From assembly GCA_016195725.1 (NCBI GenBank), contig JACPZB010000018.1, positions 1 through 52,626 on the forward strand: a DNA stretch of 52,626 nucleotides, in the 5' to 3' direction. The stretch comes from Deltaproteobacteria bacterium. GTDB lineage: Bacteria; Desulfobacterota; GWC2-55-46; UBA9637. This document shows positions 34,278 through 42,687 of the stretch, one piece after another; positions within the stretch are counted from its first letter, which is position 1; every line of letters begins with the position of its first letter. The notes beneath the pieces are model-generated. The model had not been told where the DNA came from and ran no database searches. It saw only the letters and a list, made by a program, of their open reading frames with translations. The position numbers were made by a program, and so were the translations under genes.

Positions 34278-35482
34278 CTATTGCCTATCGCTTGCCTCTC
34301 TATTATTATCTCTTCATCAGTCAGATAGCATGCAGGGTCTTCTGCCCAGACATTTCCATACACTGCCTCTGCCCTGACCCGGTAGTTGCCCCCACATATC
34401 TCAAGGTATGCGCACCGGCTACACCTGCCCATAACAGATTCCTTTTTATTTTTGAGCCTCCGCATAATCGGGTCTCTTGTATCCAGCCATATTTCGCTGA
34501 ACGGCCTCTCTTTTACATTCCCGAATGAATAGTGGCTCCAAAACTGGTCTGCATGAACATTGCCGATATTGTCAATGCAGCCTATTGCAGTGCCGGAGCT
34601 GTTTCCACTGCGCATTTTTAAAAGCTTATAAATCCTTTCAGCCTTATCAGGATCTTCTTGCTTTACCTTCAGATAAAGGTACACGCCATCCGCATCATTA
34701 TTACCAGTAAGAATATCTTTCTCAATCCCCTTCTCGTAAAACTCTATAGCCTTCTTAAATATAAAGCCAACCGCCTCTCTTGTCTCTTTATGGGTCAAAT
34801 CATCCTTTGTTATCCTCCTTCCTCTCCCAGAATAGACAAGATGAGAAATATATATCCTCGGGATGTCCTCTTTTTCTGCAAGGTCGAATATGGCCGGAAG
34901 CTGGGGCAACGTCCTCTTGCTTAAGGTAAGACGAAGCCCTGTTCTTACGCCCGCATCCCTGCAATTTCTTATGCCTCCCAGCGCCTTGCTGTAGACGCCG
35001 ATCATGCCTCTGAATCTGTTATTAAATTCGCCTATGCCGTCTATGCTCACGCCGACATAAGCAAAACCCGCATCTTTAATCGCCTTCGCAATATCTTTAT
35101 CTATTAATACGCCATTTGTGGACAAGGCGCATCTGATGCCCTTTGCGCCTGCGTACTTGGCAAACTCAAATATATCATCCCTTAAAAGTGGGTCTCCGCC
35201 TGAAAATATGATGACAGGCACATGGAATGCTGCCAGATCATCTATAACGGTTTTTACCTCAGGGACTGTCAACTCACCCTCATATTCCTTATCAAGCGAA
35301 TCAGCATAGCAATGGATGCATTTTAAGTTGCATTTTTTTGTGATGTTCCATACAACGACCGGCCTTTTAACCTCTGAAAATTGCAGGAGCCTTGCAGACT
35401 CCCCATGTCTGTGTATTTTATGGACGCAGGCGCCTTCTTCCATCTTTTTTGTTTCGCATAAAAGTTTTGTAACACCCAGCAT
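34274..35482 (-). CDS. nirJ: Radical SAM heme d1 biosynthesis protein NirJ
   Basis: It catalyses removal of propionate side chains during heme d1 formation. The 402-aa protein has the radical SAM motif CNLKCIHC (about residues 51-58), FSGGDPLL, and a C-terminal SPASM-like cysteine cluster GRCSRCAYLEICGGNYR followed by DPACYL. GAGGAG precedes the ATG. The last residues (ERQAIGNR) and stop are encoded by a heptad-type sequence. It sits between the NirN-like and NirF-like genes. Confidence 0.92.
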   Translation of the reverse strand: MLGVTKLLCETKKMEEGACVHKIHRHGESARLLQFSEVKRPVVVWNITKKCNLKCIHCYADSLDKEYEGELTVPEVKTVIDDLAAFHVPVIIFSGGDPLLRDDIFEFAKYAGAKGIRCALSTNGVLIDKDIAKAIKDAGFAYVGVSIDGIGEFNNRFRGMIGVYSKALGGIRNCRDAGVRTGLRLTLSKRTLPQLPAIFDLAEKEDIPRIYISHLVYSGRGRRITKDDLTHKETREAVGFIFKKAIEFYEKGIEKDILTGNNDADGVYLYLKVKQEDPDKAERIYKLLKMRSGNSSGTAIGCIDNIGNVHADQFWSHYSFGNVKERPFSEIWLDTRDPIMRRLKNKKESVMGRCSRCAYLEICGGNYRVRAEAVYGNVWAEDPACYLTDEEIIIERQAIGNR

Positions 35483-35503
35483 AATTCTCCTCTAAAAGAA
35501 ATA

Positions 35504-35603
35504 CCAAAAGGCAAATATCAAAAATTAAGGTATTGCATTTTTACATTTTGATTTTTAATCTTTGATTTTGCCTATCTCCCATTGCCTATCGCCTATTGCC
35601 TGT
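35504..35603. repeat. Composite heptad-phased element overlapping the NirN-like 3' end
   Basis: Two unit types are joined. At 35507-35568 AAAGGCA, AATATCA face ATTTTTA, CATTTTG, ATTTTTA, ATCTTTG. At 35569-35601 CTATCTC, CCATTGC, CTATCGC, CTATTGC follow in the same phase. The stop of the NirN-like gene (35557-35555) lies inside it. Confidence 0.75.
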
Positions 35604-37009
35604 ATTTTAGGATATGTTTTATTCAAGGCGTTATATTTGCCGGCAGGCTTTTTAAAAGGCAGCCTCATTTTCTCCTCTAATTTTAAAGCATCGTATACAA
35701 CAACAGCGCCTTCGTCTTCATAGACACTGACCAGGGCATATCTTCCATCTTTTGTAAATTCAATGTGCATGGCTTTCTTTCCCTTAGAAGGGAAGAGGGT
35801 TTTTACAACCTGCAGCGAAGTCTTATCTATAATCTGAATTGCATCGGTGTTTGTATCAACCCATATAAACGGCGTATTCTGATGCGTCCTTACAAAAAAA
35901 CCGGCCCCGCTAAGATTAATCTCTTTAATTATCTTTCTATTGTTCAAATCCAGGATAGTTACAACAGGCCTTTTCAAATGGTTTATAGCGGCATAAAGCG
36001 CGCCCTTATCAACCCAGTATGTAGCGGAAGCAAGATGCGGCATGCCGTCTGTATCAAAGGCGCTTAAAATCTTTTTCTCCTTTAAATTATAAATATAAAT
36101 CATGGTCCCTTTCCTTGAAGAGCCGATAATTATGTCCTCAAAGGGGCTTATAGATATATCTTCAAATGGCTCAGGCAGAGAGAGCCTTTCTATTTCAAAG
36201 CCCTTTGCGTAATTTATGAGCCATAGGTTTGGCATATCTCTAAAAGAGCACAAAAATCTTTGGTCAGAGAATAGGGTATATATGCCGCCAATCTTCCCTG
36301 ATGTCTCCAAAACATAGCTTGCTTCTAATTTATCATTTAAAAATACAATATTGCTTGGCAGGTAGTTGGCTGCAGCAATCCATTTGTCATCGGCAGAAAC
36401 GGCTATGTTTCTTGTATTTATGCCCGTTTTTACACTGTCGACTTTTTTGAATGTATAAAGGTCGTATTTGGTAATCGTCCCGTCTCTTGCCGGAACATAG
36501 ACATAGCGAAACCCGTAAGAAAATTTAGGGCCGCCGTGAATCGCCCCCGCCTGAAACTTATCAAGCGTCTTGAAATTTTGGCCGTCCATAACAGTTACGC
36601 TTCTGGAGCTTTCAACAACCAATGTTATATTTTCGTAATCAATATTCGGTATCGGTTTTTTAGGCTCGGGGGCTGCAAAAACCTCCCTGCTTTTTGCAAT
36701 ATCGTCCATCCCCCATCGGACATTATTCAGAGGTAAAGTTATGTGCGAGATTATTTTGTCAACGTCCCCTTCTGTTAAGATATCTTTAAAAGGAGGCATC
36801 TGGGTTGCAGGCAGGCCGTCTTTTATAATCTTTGAAAGGTCTTCGTTTTTATATGTCTTCAGGGTTTCAGGTATTAAGGCAGGGGCCTTAAGTCCATATC
36901 TTTCGGCATGATGACAGGAAGCGCAGTGTTTCATATAAAGCGTCTTCCCATCATCAGCCGATACGGAACCGGCTATAAAGATTAGCAATGAAACAAGTAC
37001 CTTCTTCAT
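35555..37009 (-). CDS. NirN-like cytochrome c plus d1-domain protein
   Basis: A 484-aa periplasmic protein with a signal peptide (about 1-18), a cytochrome c domain (CASCH, about residues 29-33, with TQMPPF as the likely distal methionine) and a d1 propeller. NirN acts on the last step of heme d1 maturation. The usual d1-domain histidine appears in AIHGGPKF. It is shorter than NirS, and its catalytic histidines are not evident, so I do not call it a second nitrite reductase. The C-terminal tail IQAIGDRQWEIGKIKD is read from a heptad repeat. AGAGGC lies before the ATG at 37009. Confidence 0.8.
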   Translation of the reverse strand: MKKVLVSLLIFIAGSVSADDGKTLYMKHCASCHHAERYGLKAPALIPETLKTYKNEDLSKIIKDGLPATQMPPFKDILTEGDVDKIISHITLPLNNVRWGMDDIAKSREVFAAPEPKKPIPNIDYENITLVVESSRSVTVMDGQNFKTLDKFQAGAIHGGPKFSYGFRYVYVPARDGTITKYDLYTFKKVDSVKTGINTRNIAVSADDKWIAAANYLPSNIVFLNDKLEASYVLETSGKIGGIYTLFSDQRFLCSFRDMPNLWLINYAKGFEIERLSLPEPFEDISISPFEDIIIGSSRKGTMIYIYNLKEKKILSAFDTDGMPHLASATYWVDKGALYAAINHLKRPVVTILDLNNRKIIKEINLSGAGFFVRTHQNTPFIWVDTNTDAIQIIDKTSLQVVKTLFPSKGKKAMHIEFTKDGRYALVSVYEDEGAVVVYDALKLEEKMRLPFKKPAGKYNALNKTYPKIQAIGDRQWEIGKIKD

Positions 37010-37086
37010 GGGGCCTCTTTTTGCTTGCGTCAAGAAAATCCCTGAGGGGAGGTTATGCCCTCAGGAACGAGATTAGGAATGTTTGA

Positions 37087-37587
37087 CTACAGCCTGTTGC
37101 CGCAAAGGTAACCTAATTTTTTGCACACATCTTTAAAGCCCTTATGGCAGTTGGCGCATGTCTCAGGATTCAATGGATGCTTTGCCTCTTTTGATGCAAT
37201 TGATTTGCCGTCTTTAATGGAAACCACATCATAAACAGGCTCGCCGTTTTTGTGGTCTGTTGTAAATGCCGCACCTATCTTCTTGAAAACCAGAACAGCA
37301 GTTTTGCCATCCGGATATTTGCTCCCCTTCTTCTTATAGATATCCACCGCCTTTGGATTGACATAACCCACATACCCGCCTGGTTTCACTCCGCAATAGG
37401 TATCCACCGTGGCCTGAAGTATATCATCTCCGCCTGCGCCAAGGACATTCACGCCGCAATCAGGGAATATATCCAGAGAGATGGTCTTTGTCCACTTGTC
37501 CCAGTAGTTTCCTGCTGCAAAACTATTACTTGTCGTAACTGCTAAAATCATTGCTCCTGCTAATACTGCTAATAATAGCTTTTTCAT
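37087..37587 (-). CDS. Cytochrome P460-like monoheme cytochrome c (tentative)
   Basis: A 166-aa protein with a signal peptide (about 1-24, ending FAA), a beta-rich middle and one C-terminal heme motif, CANCH (about residues 143-147). The segment AVDIYKKKGSKYPDGKTAVLVF followed by YDVVSIKDGK resembles cytochrome P460/c'-beta proteins, which handle hydroxylamine or NO. Four further cysteines are unusual. Its place between nirS and the NirN-like gene suggests it is an electron donor to NirS or detoxifies its NO product. The family call is by pattern only. Confidence 0.55.
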   Translation of the reverse strand: MKKLLLAVLAGAMILAVTTSNSFAAGNYWDKWTKTISLDIFPDCGVNVLGAGGDDILQATVDTYCGVKPGGYVGYVNPKAVDIYKKKGSKYPDGKTAVLVFKKIGAAFTTDHKNGEPVYDVVSIKDGKSIASKEAKHPLNPETCANCHKGFKDVCKKLGYLCGNRL

Positions 37588-37608
37588 GTTTTCTCCTTTA
37601 TTGTATTG

Positions 37609-37661
37609 TAAGGTTGAGGTTGAGGTTGAGGTTAAGGTTTTCTTAACCTCAAGCTCAGCCT
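37609..37661. repeat. Hexad-phased hairpin after nirS
   Basis: GGTTGA is repeated every 6 nt four times (37611-37636), then inverted as TTAACCTC, AAGCTCAGCC (to 37661). It starts 11 nt after the nirS stop. It has the architecture of the heptad elements but a 6-nt step. Confidence 0.75.
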
Positions 37662-37672
37662 GTTTTTCTCTG

Positions 37673-39313
37673 TTAATAAGTATCAGTCATTGTATTGTAT
37701 ACATTAAAGTGACCAGTCGGGGTTACAAGCCAGTCTGCCTTGATCCTTGTCTTTTCCTTTAGTGTCTTGTCATCATAGATTACAAGCTCGCCTACCTTGT
37801 CCCATACAGCTATCCATACTTCATCGCCTGCCTTGTTATATTCAAAATGAACCACCCTGCCGTGGTCAGCCACCTGCCAACACTGGGGTTTCTCATTGGG
37901 GCTGTCCTTACCAAAGGCGCAGACACTGGTGCGAATCTTTTCATCCGGATTCAATGTATGGTCAACCCACACATGTTTTGCCTTTGGATGGGTCTTCACA
38001 AACAGACTGCCGCCGCCGAGGGTTTCTATCTTTCTCACAACCTTCCATGCGTTTTTAGGATGCCCCTTTGGGTCGCTGCCCCATACGGCGACTAATCCTT
38101 CTCCCAGATGGGGTGTTGCACTAACTGGCCCAAATTCAGGGTCCGTCCAATTTGCGCCTCTGCCAGGATGGGGTTTGTTGCCTACCTCAAACTGGGCAAC
38201 CTGTTTTTTCGTCTCGCTGTCAACAACCACCATCTTGTTTCTCATGTTGGCCGCCATCATGATATATCTCTTGCTGGCATCCCAGCCGCCGTCGTGCATG
38301 AATCGCTCTGTTTCTATCTGCGTTATCTTCAGGTTCTTTATATCAGTATAATCAATTGCCCATATATACCCTGACTCTTTAACATTTATTATCCATTCAG
38401 GGTCATGATGAGCGGAAATAATAGCCGCCACCCTCGGCTCCGGATGATATTCACCGGTATCATAAGTATATGACCTCGTGCTTACAACCTTCTTGGGCTC
38501 CAGCGTTTGCCCGTCAAGGATTACGAAATGCGGCGGCCAATAGCACCCTATGATAGCGAGCTTATCTTCAAAATTCCCCTTCTTCCCTTTATATTTGCTG
38601 CTATCTATGCTTCTTGCCTCAGTGCAGGTCTTTACCTCTGCCACCTTATCAGGCTTAGCCATCCATAAATCAATCATGGTTGCCTTGCCATCCCTGCCTA
38701 TAGAGTAAAAATACCTGCCTGAAGCAGATGACCGCAAGATATGGACTGCAAAGCCAGTATCTACAATAGATATAACTTCTTTGCTATCTCCGTCAAGTAT
38801 GGCCACCTTGCCAGCATCCCTCAAAACAACGCCAAAGAAGTTCTGCCAGTTTTTGTTGTGTTCCGGTTTCTTGGGCCTTTGAGCCTCAGGGACTATAAGC
38901 TTCCAGCTCTCCTTCATCTCTGCCAGCGAAAACTCAGGCGGGACAGGAGGAGCCTCCTGGAGGAATCTTGCAAGGATATCTATTTCCTCTTCAGATAGAA
39001 TATTATTCCAGCTCGGCATTCCGCCGCCGGTTCCATTGGTAATGAATGCCTTGATTATGTTTGTATCGTAATTCTTCTGTTTTAGATTTACATCTGTAAT
39101 GTTAGGTCCTGTAGCGCCCTTTCTAAGTGTTCCGTGGCAGCCGGCGCATCTATTGAAAAACAGGCCTTTTGCCTTCGCAAGCTCCTCAGGCGTCAAGTCA
39201 GGACTGGCATTGACCTTACAAGGAAACCCTATAGCCATAAGAATAGTTAGGGCTACTGGTAAAGCCATTCTTTCCATTGCAGAAACTGCATTTCTTTTAA
39301 ATTGGACTAACAT
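37673..39313 (-). CDS. nirS: Cytochrome cd1 nitrite reductase
   Basis: It reduces nitrite to NO in the periplasm. The 546-aa protein has a signal peptide (about 14-36), a c-type heme motif CAGCH (about residues 56-60) and the d1 propeller. The d1 axial histidine is in FAVHILRSS. The two catalytic histidines are in SAHHDPEWIINVKESG and FMHDGGWDAS. KPHPGRGANW and the end TPTGHFNVYNT match true NirS. AAGGAGG lies 8 nt before the ATG. It heads the order nirS, P460-like, NirN-like, nirJ, NirF-like. The nirE and nirDLGH genes are not in the window. Confidence 0.95.
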   Translation of the reverse strand: MLVQFKRNAVSAMERMALPVALTILMAIGFPCKVNASPDLTPEELAKAKGLFFNRCAGCHGTLRKGATGPNITDVNLKQKNYDTNIIKAFITNGTGGGMPSWNNILSEEEIDILARFLQEAPPVPPEFSLAEMKESWKLIVPEAQRPKKPEHNKNWQNFFGVVLRDAGKVAILDGDSKEVISIVDTGFAVHILRSSASGRYFYSIGRDGKATMIDLWMAKPDKVAEVKTCTEARSIDSSKYKGKKGNFEDKLAIIGCYWPPHFVILDGQTLEPKKVVSTRSYTYDTGEYHPEPRVAAIISAHHDPEWIINVKESGYIWAIDYTDIKNLKITQIETERFMHDGGWDASKRYIMMAANMRNKMVVVDSETKKQVAQFEVGNKPHPGRGANWTDPEFGPVSATPHLGEGLVAVWGSDPKGHPKNAWKVVRKIETLGGGSLFVKTHPKAKHVWVDHTLNPDEKIRTSVCAFGKDSPNEKPQCWQVADHGRVVHFEYNKAGDEVWIAVWDKVGELVIYDDKTLKEKTRIKADWLVTPTGHFNVYNTMTDTY

Positions 39314-39369
39314 CTGCTTAACCTCCTTTTTTGTGGTTTGTTTCTGATACCTGTTCTCTTAATATTAAA

Positions 39370-39480
39370 GTAAACTCCCACCTCCTGCCCTAAAGGGCAG
39401 GGCCTTTCTGAGGAATCGATTTTCAATTGACCATCCACCCTCGGTTTTCAAACCGAGGCTTTCTGGGTATGGGAGTAAAC
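39370..39480. repeat. 111-bp element with inverted ends and two internal hairpins, upstream of nirS
   Basis: Ends GTAAACTCCCA (39370-39380) and TGGGAGTAAAC (39470-39480) are near-perfect inverts. Inside are CTGCCCTAAAGGGCAG (39385-39400) and CCTCGG-TTTTCAAA-CCGAGG (39439-39458). The pattern suggests a transposon-derived non-autonomous element, possibly IS200/IS605-like. It lies in the nirS upstream region and may carry or disturb its promoter. Confidence 0.65.
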
Positions 39481-39514
39481 CCTATTATTATTATTATCAT
39501 TCACCTCCTTTTCT

Positions 39515-39895
39515 TTAACTCTCCCTTAAAAGTTTTTGGCTTATCTGATAGGCAAGAGGATTTTTTTCCAGAAGATATTTTATCCTCCACGCTGTTTTGT
39601 AAGTAACGTGCAGTTTATTTTTAATGTCCATAGCTGACGAACCCTTTGTCCAGAGTATAATGGCGTCAAACCATTTATGAAGAGACAATCTGCTGCCGTG
39701 AAATACAGTCATTGATGTATCAGAAAAGGTATACCTGCAATGAGAGCAGTAATATCGCTTGCGTTCAGGAAAGACCCTTATATGCCCTACCTTGATAACA
39801 GGCCCGCTCCTGCATTTAGGACATTTTACCCCTTCGGGCCAACGAATCATTCTTAAAAGTTCAACACACTGATTTTCAATAGAATCTCTTCCCAT
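39515..39895 (-). CDS. IS1595-type transposase N-terminal domain, isolated (zinc ribbon plus HTH)
   Basis: A 126-aa protein with a zinc ribbon (KCPKC, about residues 24-28, and YYCSHC, about 48-53) and an HTH-like region KWFDAIILWTKGSSAMDIKNK. This corresponds to the DNA-binding start of IS1595-family transposases. The DDE catalytic domain is absent: the frame stops right after the HTH. It is either a truncated insertion-sequence remnant or a domesticated DNA-binding protein. Its position just upstream of nirS, in the same direction, makes a regulatory role possible but unproven. Confidence 0.7.
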   Translation of the reverse strand: MGRDSIENQCVELLRMIRWPEGVKCPKCRSGPVIKVGHIRVFPERKRYYCSHCRYTFSDTSMTVFHGSRLSLHKWFDAIILWTKGSSAMDIKNKLHVTYKTAWRIKYLLEKNPLAYQISQKLLRES

Positions 39896-39897
39896 AT

Positions 39898-39992
39898 CTT
39901 CATGAAGGGGATAACTATTTTGCTATCTTTACTATAACAAAGCACTGTCTTTTCTATAATAAAGCAATAACTATGCCATCCCCCTTATGAAG
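39898..39992. repeat. Inverted repeat upstream of the transposase-like gene
   Basis: CTTCATGAAGGGGAT (39898-39912) is mirrored by ATCCCCCTTATGAAG (39978-39992). It could be an insertion-sequence end pair or an operator region for the gene that starts at 39895. Confidence 0.55.
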
Positions 39993-40063
39993 TAAAAATA
40001 GACTGAAGAGGCTGATTTTTCGTATAAAATAGTTTAAGTATCGTCGTGACACAACCATTAGAA

Positions 40064-40100
40064 GTGGCGTAAAATAGCCATTTCGGCGGTAATACGCCAC
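40064..40100. repeat. Short hairpin with 8-bp arms
   Basis: GTGGCGTA (40064-40071) and TACGCCAC (40093-40100) flank an inner GCCATTTCGGC segment. It lies before a decayed reading frame. No role is clear. Confidence 0.45.
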
Positions 40101-40103
40101 CAA

Positions 40104-40404
40104 TGAAAAAACCTAATTTTCTTCAGATTAGAAAATTGACCGTGCGATTGAGTATGAAAATGGGGCCGAAGTCCTCGATTTAAGCGGACCTGAAAAGAAG
40201 GATGTCAGCTTCAGTCTTACCAAGGATGCTAAGTGGACAATATGTCTCTCTGGACAGTGTGCTGAAAAAACAGGGAGTGAAGGGTTCAGCATGGTCAATG
40301 AATATGCAGCCTTTGAAGCGTATGTCATTACGCCCAAAGGCTGCAACATAATCCTATATCAATCAGGAAATTCAATAATAGACCTAAGGGTCAACCTCTG
40401 CTAA
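40104..40404 (+). pseudogene. Decayed or frameshifted small gene of unknown function
   Basis: An ATG near 40103 opens MKKPNFLQIRKL, which soon stops. From 40132 another frame is open for 90 codons, beginning KIDRAIEYENGAEVLDLSG and ending DLRVNLC. It has no start codon of its own and good protein-like composition with three cysteines. A single frameshift near 40129 would join them. I do not recognise the family. It converges on, and overlaps by 4 nt, the M48 protease gene. Confidence 0.4.
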
Positions 40405-40952
40405 TTGCCGTCAGCAAAAGCAAGGGCATTTATCCTTTTCTCTAAATATGACGACAATTGCCCTGCTGCGTTAACCCTTATCTTAGCAAGAACCCTCAAA
40501 GAAGCCGCTGGATCATAACCAGCGGCCTTCATAATCTTTAGACTATATTCATCAGCTTCCATCTCTTGACGCAAACTGTCAGGAAAATAAATATCTGTGG
40601 AAATACCTAATATCTCTGAACCGCTCTTATAATGTTTACTGACCATATGGGACAACTCATGGCCTATGATAAAGGCCATCTCCGCATCATCTTCAAAAAA
40701 ATTCATAAGACCAGTAGTTATGACTATGTGACCCGCGGGATGAAGATATGCATCTATCTTACTCGAATCTTCCACACAAATCTTGATGCCGTACCCTGTG
40801 ATGTTCGTCAAATTGTTTGCTATTGCCTGCAGTCTTGCAGTATCCATGCAATAAGCCGATTGGAATCCGAAAAAGATAGCTATGAATAAGCAGCACGATA
40901 TTACAACTCTGCTGATACCCTTCTCTAAATATCCTAATACATTCTTCCTCAT
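40401..40952 (-). CDS. M48-family metalloprotease, exported
   Basis: A 183-aa protein with an N-terminal hydrophobic signal (about 14-35), the zinc motif HELSHMVSKH (about residues 98-107) and the third ligand glutamate in EMEADEYSLKIM. It is a compact periplasmic M48 domain like the catalytic part of LoiP/BepA relatives, without a TPR domain. No clear Shine-Dalgarno is visible. Confidence 0.88.
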   Translation of the reverse strand: MRKNVLGYLEKGISRVVISCCLFIAIFFGFQSAYCMDTARLQAIANNLTNITGYGIKICVEDSSKIDAYLHPAGHIVITTGLMNFFEDDAEMAFIIGHELSHMVSKHYKSGSEILGISTDIYFPDSLRQEMEADEYSLKIMKAAGYDPAASLRVLAKIRVNAAGQLSSYLEKRINALAFADGN

Positions 40953-41030
40953 GCCTCTAATTATCCCGCAACAACTGTGACAAGCTATTCAGAATGCATG
41001 ATTAAGTTCCAATTTCAAAAGCCAACAGAC

Positions 41031-41067
41031 AAAAAGCCTAACCATTTCTGGCTCATAGGTTAAGCCT
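41031..41067 (-). terminator. Rho-independent terminator after the sigma-54 regulator operon
   Basis: On the minus strand AGGCTTAACC and GGTTAGGCT form a stem with a loop of about 14 nt, followed by TTTTTG. It lies about 150 nt past the regulator stop, with nothing recognised in between. Confidence 0.6.
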
Positions 41068-41213
41068 CATCTTTATATTTTCATGCTTTTCTGTATATTC
41101 AGGAGAGAGTTAAGAAGATTGGATTAGGTTGGCGTAGAAAGGCCAGATTTGGCGGCAGAACACCGCCAGTCTTTGGCAATACTTTGCTGACAGTATATTA
41201 AAAAGATAGGATT

Positions 41214-42611
41214 TTAAGCTTTGCTGCTACTGAGTGCTTGGGCAGGTTCTAATGCAATGCCATATTTTTCAACTTTATCCCTCAAGGTTTCTCTTTTCAT
41301 CTTGAGTATCCTGGCAGCCTCGCTCTTATTCCAGCCAGCCTTTTCAAGGGCCAGTATAAGAAGCCTCTTTTCCATATCCGTAATCATTTCCTCAAATGAA
41401 GCAGCCTCTCTCATAATGTCTATCAGATGCCTGTCGCACATCTTTTCAGGCGATGCTATAAGAAAATCAGGCAGATCCTGAATTCTAACATCGTTTGATC
41501 TTGCAAGTGTCACAACCCTTTCTACTACATTTTCCAGTTCCCTAACATTACCAGGCCAATCGTAATCTATCAGCACCTTCATGGCTTCAGGGCAAAAGGC
41601 TTTCTTATCTCCTTTTGAGCAATATTTATTAAGAAGATGTCCAACAATAAACGGGATATCCTCTTTTCTGTCTCTTAACGAAGGAAGATTTATAGGAACT
41701 ATGTTTAAACGATAGTATAAATCTTCCCTGAACTTGCCTTGATTTACCAGTTTCAGAAGGTCAATCTTCGTGGCGCATGTGATGCGAATATCTATTTTTA
41801 TGGTCTTGACTCCGCCTACTCTCTCTATCTCTCTTTCTTGCAGAACTCTCAACAGTTTTGTCTGTATTGACAGAGGGATATCATCAATATCATCAAGAAA
41901 GATGCTGCCGCCGTTTGCCAGCTCAAATCTGCCTTTTCTTTCCTTAACAGCACCGGTAAAAGCGCCCCTCTCATGACCAAAGAGCTCGCTTTCCAGTAAA
42001 GTCTCGGTAAGGGCTACGCAGCTAAATTTTATAAATGGCTTATCCTTCCTTGGGCTGTTGTAATGGATGGCATTTGCAATAAGTTCCTTTCCTGTGCCGC
42101 TTTCTCCGATAATAAGCACTGTTGCGTCACACGGGGCAACGATCCCAATCAGCTCATAAATATCTTTCATCTTCTTGCTTTTCCCGACTATATTGCTGAA
42201 GCTGTATCTTTCTGTTATCTCCTGTTTAAGTTTTATATTTTCTTCAACAAGGAGACTGAGGTCTTTGAGTCTCTCAAGGATAAGGATTAACTCCTCAGAC
42301 GAGAAAGGCTTTGTTATGTAGTCGTATGCGCCCAGCTTCATTGCCTTTATTGCCGTATCTACTGTTGCATATGCTGTCATTACAATAACAGCGATAGCTG
42401 GCTTTAAAGACTTTGCCTTCTCTAAAAAGTCCAGGCCGTTCATATGAGGAAGTCGTATGTCAGTAACGACAACATCAAATTCTTTCTCCTTAAAGATATT
42501 TAAGGCCTCAACAGGATTTTCAATGGCCAGGACGTCATAACCTTGCTTTATAAGTGCATCTGTCAGGGTTATTCTCTTTATCTTTTCATCCTCTACAATA
42601 AGCACCTTCAC
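41214..42611 (-). CDS. Sigma-54-dependent response regulator (NtrC family)
   Basis: A 465-aa activator. The receiver (about 1-120) has the phosphoacceptor aspartate in VVTDIRLP and the lysine in TKPFS. The AAA+ domain (about 140-370) has Walker A GESGTGKE, the sigma-54 contact loop GAFTGA and the Walker B region FLDDIDD (first D normal, NGGSIFLDD). The Fis-type HTH is at the end (NKSEAARILKMKRETLRDKV). The start is a GTG with GGAGG. It pairs with the histidine kinase directly upstream. Target promoters were not found. Confidence 0.94.
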   Translation of the reverse strand: MKVLIVEDEKIKRITLTDALIKQGYDVLAIENPVEALNIFKEKEFDVVVTDIRLPHMNGLDFLEKAKSLKPAIAVIVMTAYATVDTAIKAMKLGAYDYITKPFSSEELILILERLKDLSLLVEENIKLKQEITERYSFSNIVGKSKKMKDIYELIGIVAPCDATVLIIGESGTGKELIANAIHYNSPRKDKPFIKFSCVALTETLLESELFGHERGAFTGAVKERKGRFELANGGSIFLDDIDDIPLSIQTKLLRVLQEREIERVGGVKTIKIDIRITCATKIDLLKLVNQGKFREDLYYRLNIVPINLPSLRDRKEDIPFIVGHLLNKYCSKGDKKAFCPEAMKVLIDYDWPGNVRELENVVERVVTLARSNDVRIQDLPDFLIASPEKMCDRHLIDIMREAASFEEMITDMEKRLLILALEKAGWNKSEAARILKMKRETLRDKVEKYGIALEPAQALSSSKA

Positions 42612-42687
42612 GCCGTTATACCTCCTTTTACCCTCTTGACCCTTAAATTCATGATGAAAATAATTAGTTCGTTAGGTCTAAGGGTGT

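Noticed and set aside
35555-37009. NirN-like gene as a second nirS
   Set aside because: The pair of catalytic histidine motifs seen in NirS is not present, and its length and context fit NirN.
40128-40349. Minus-strand 73-codon reading
   Set aside because: It is the complement of the better protein-like plus-strand frame and has no motif or ribosome site.
41171-41190. Sigma-54 promoter TGGCAATACTTTGCT downstream of the NtrC-type gene
   Set aside because: The GG to GC spacing is one base short, and no plus-strand gene follows.
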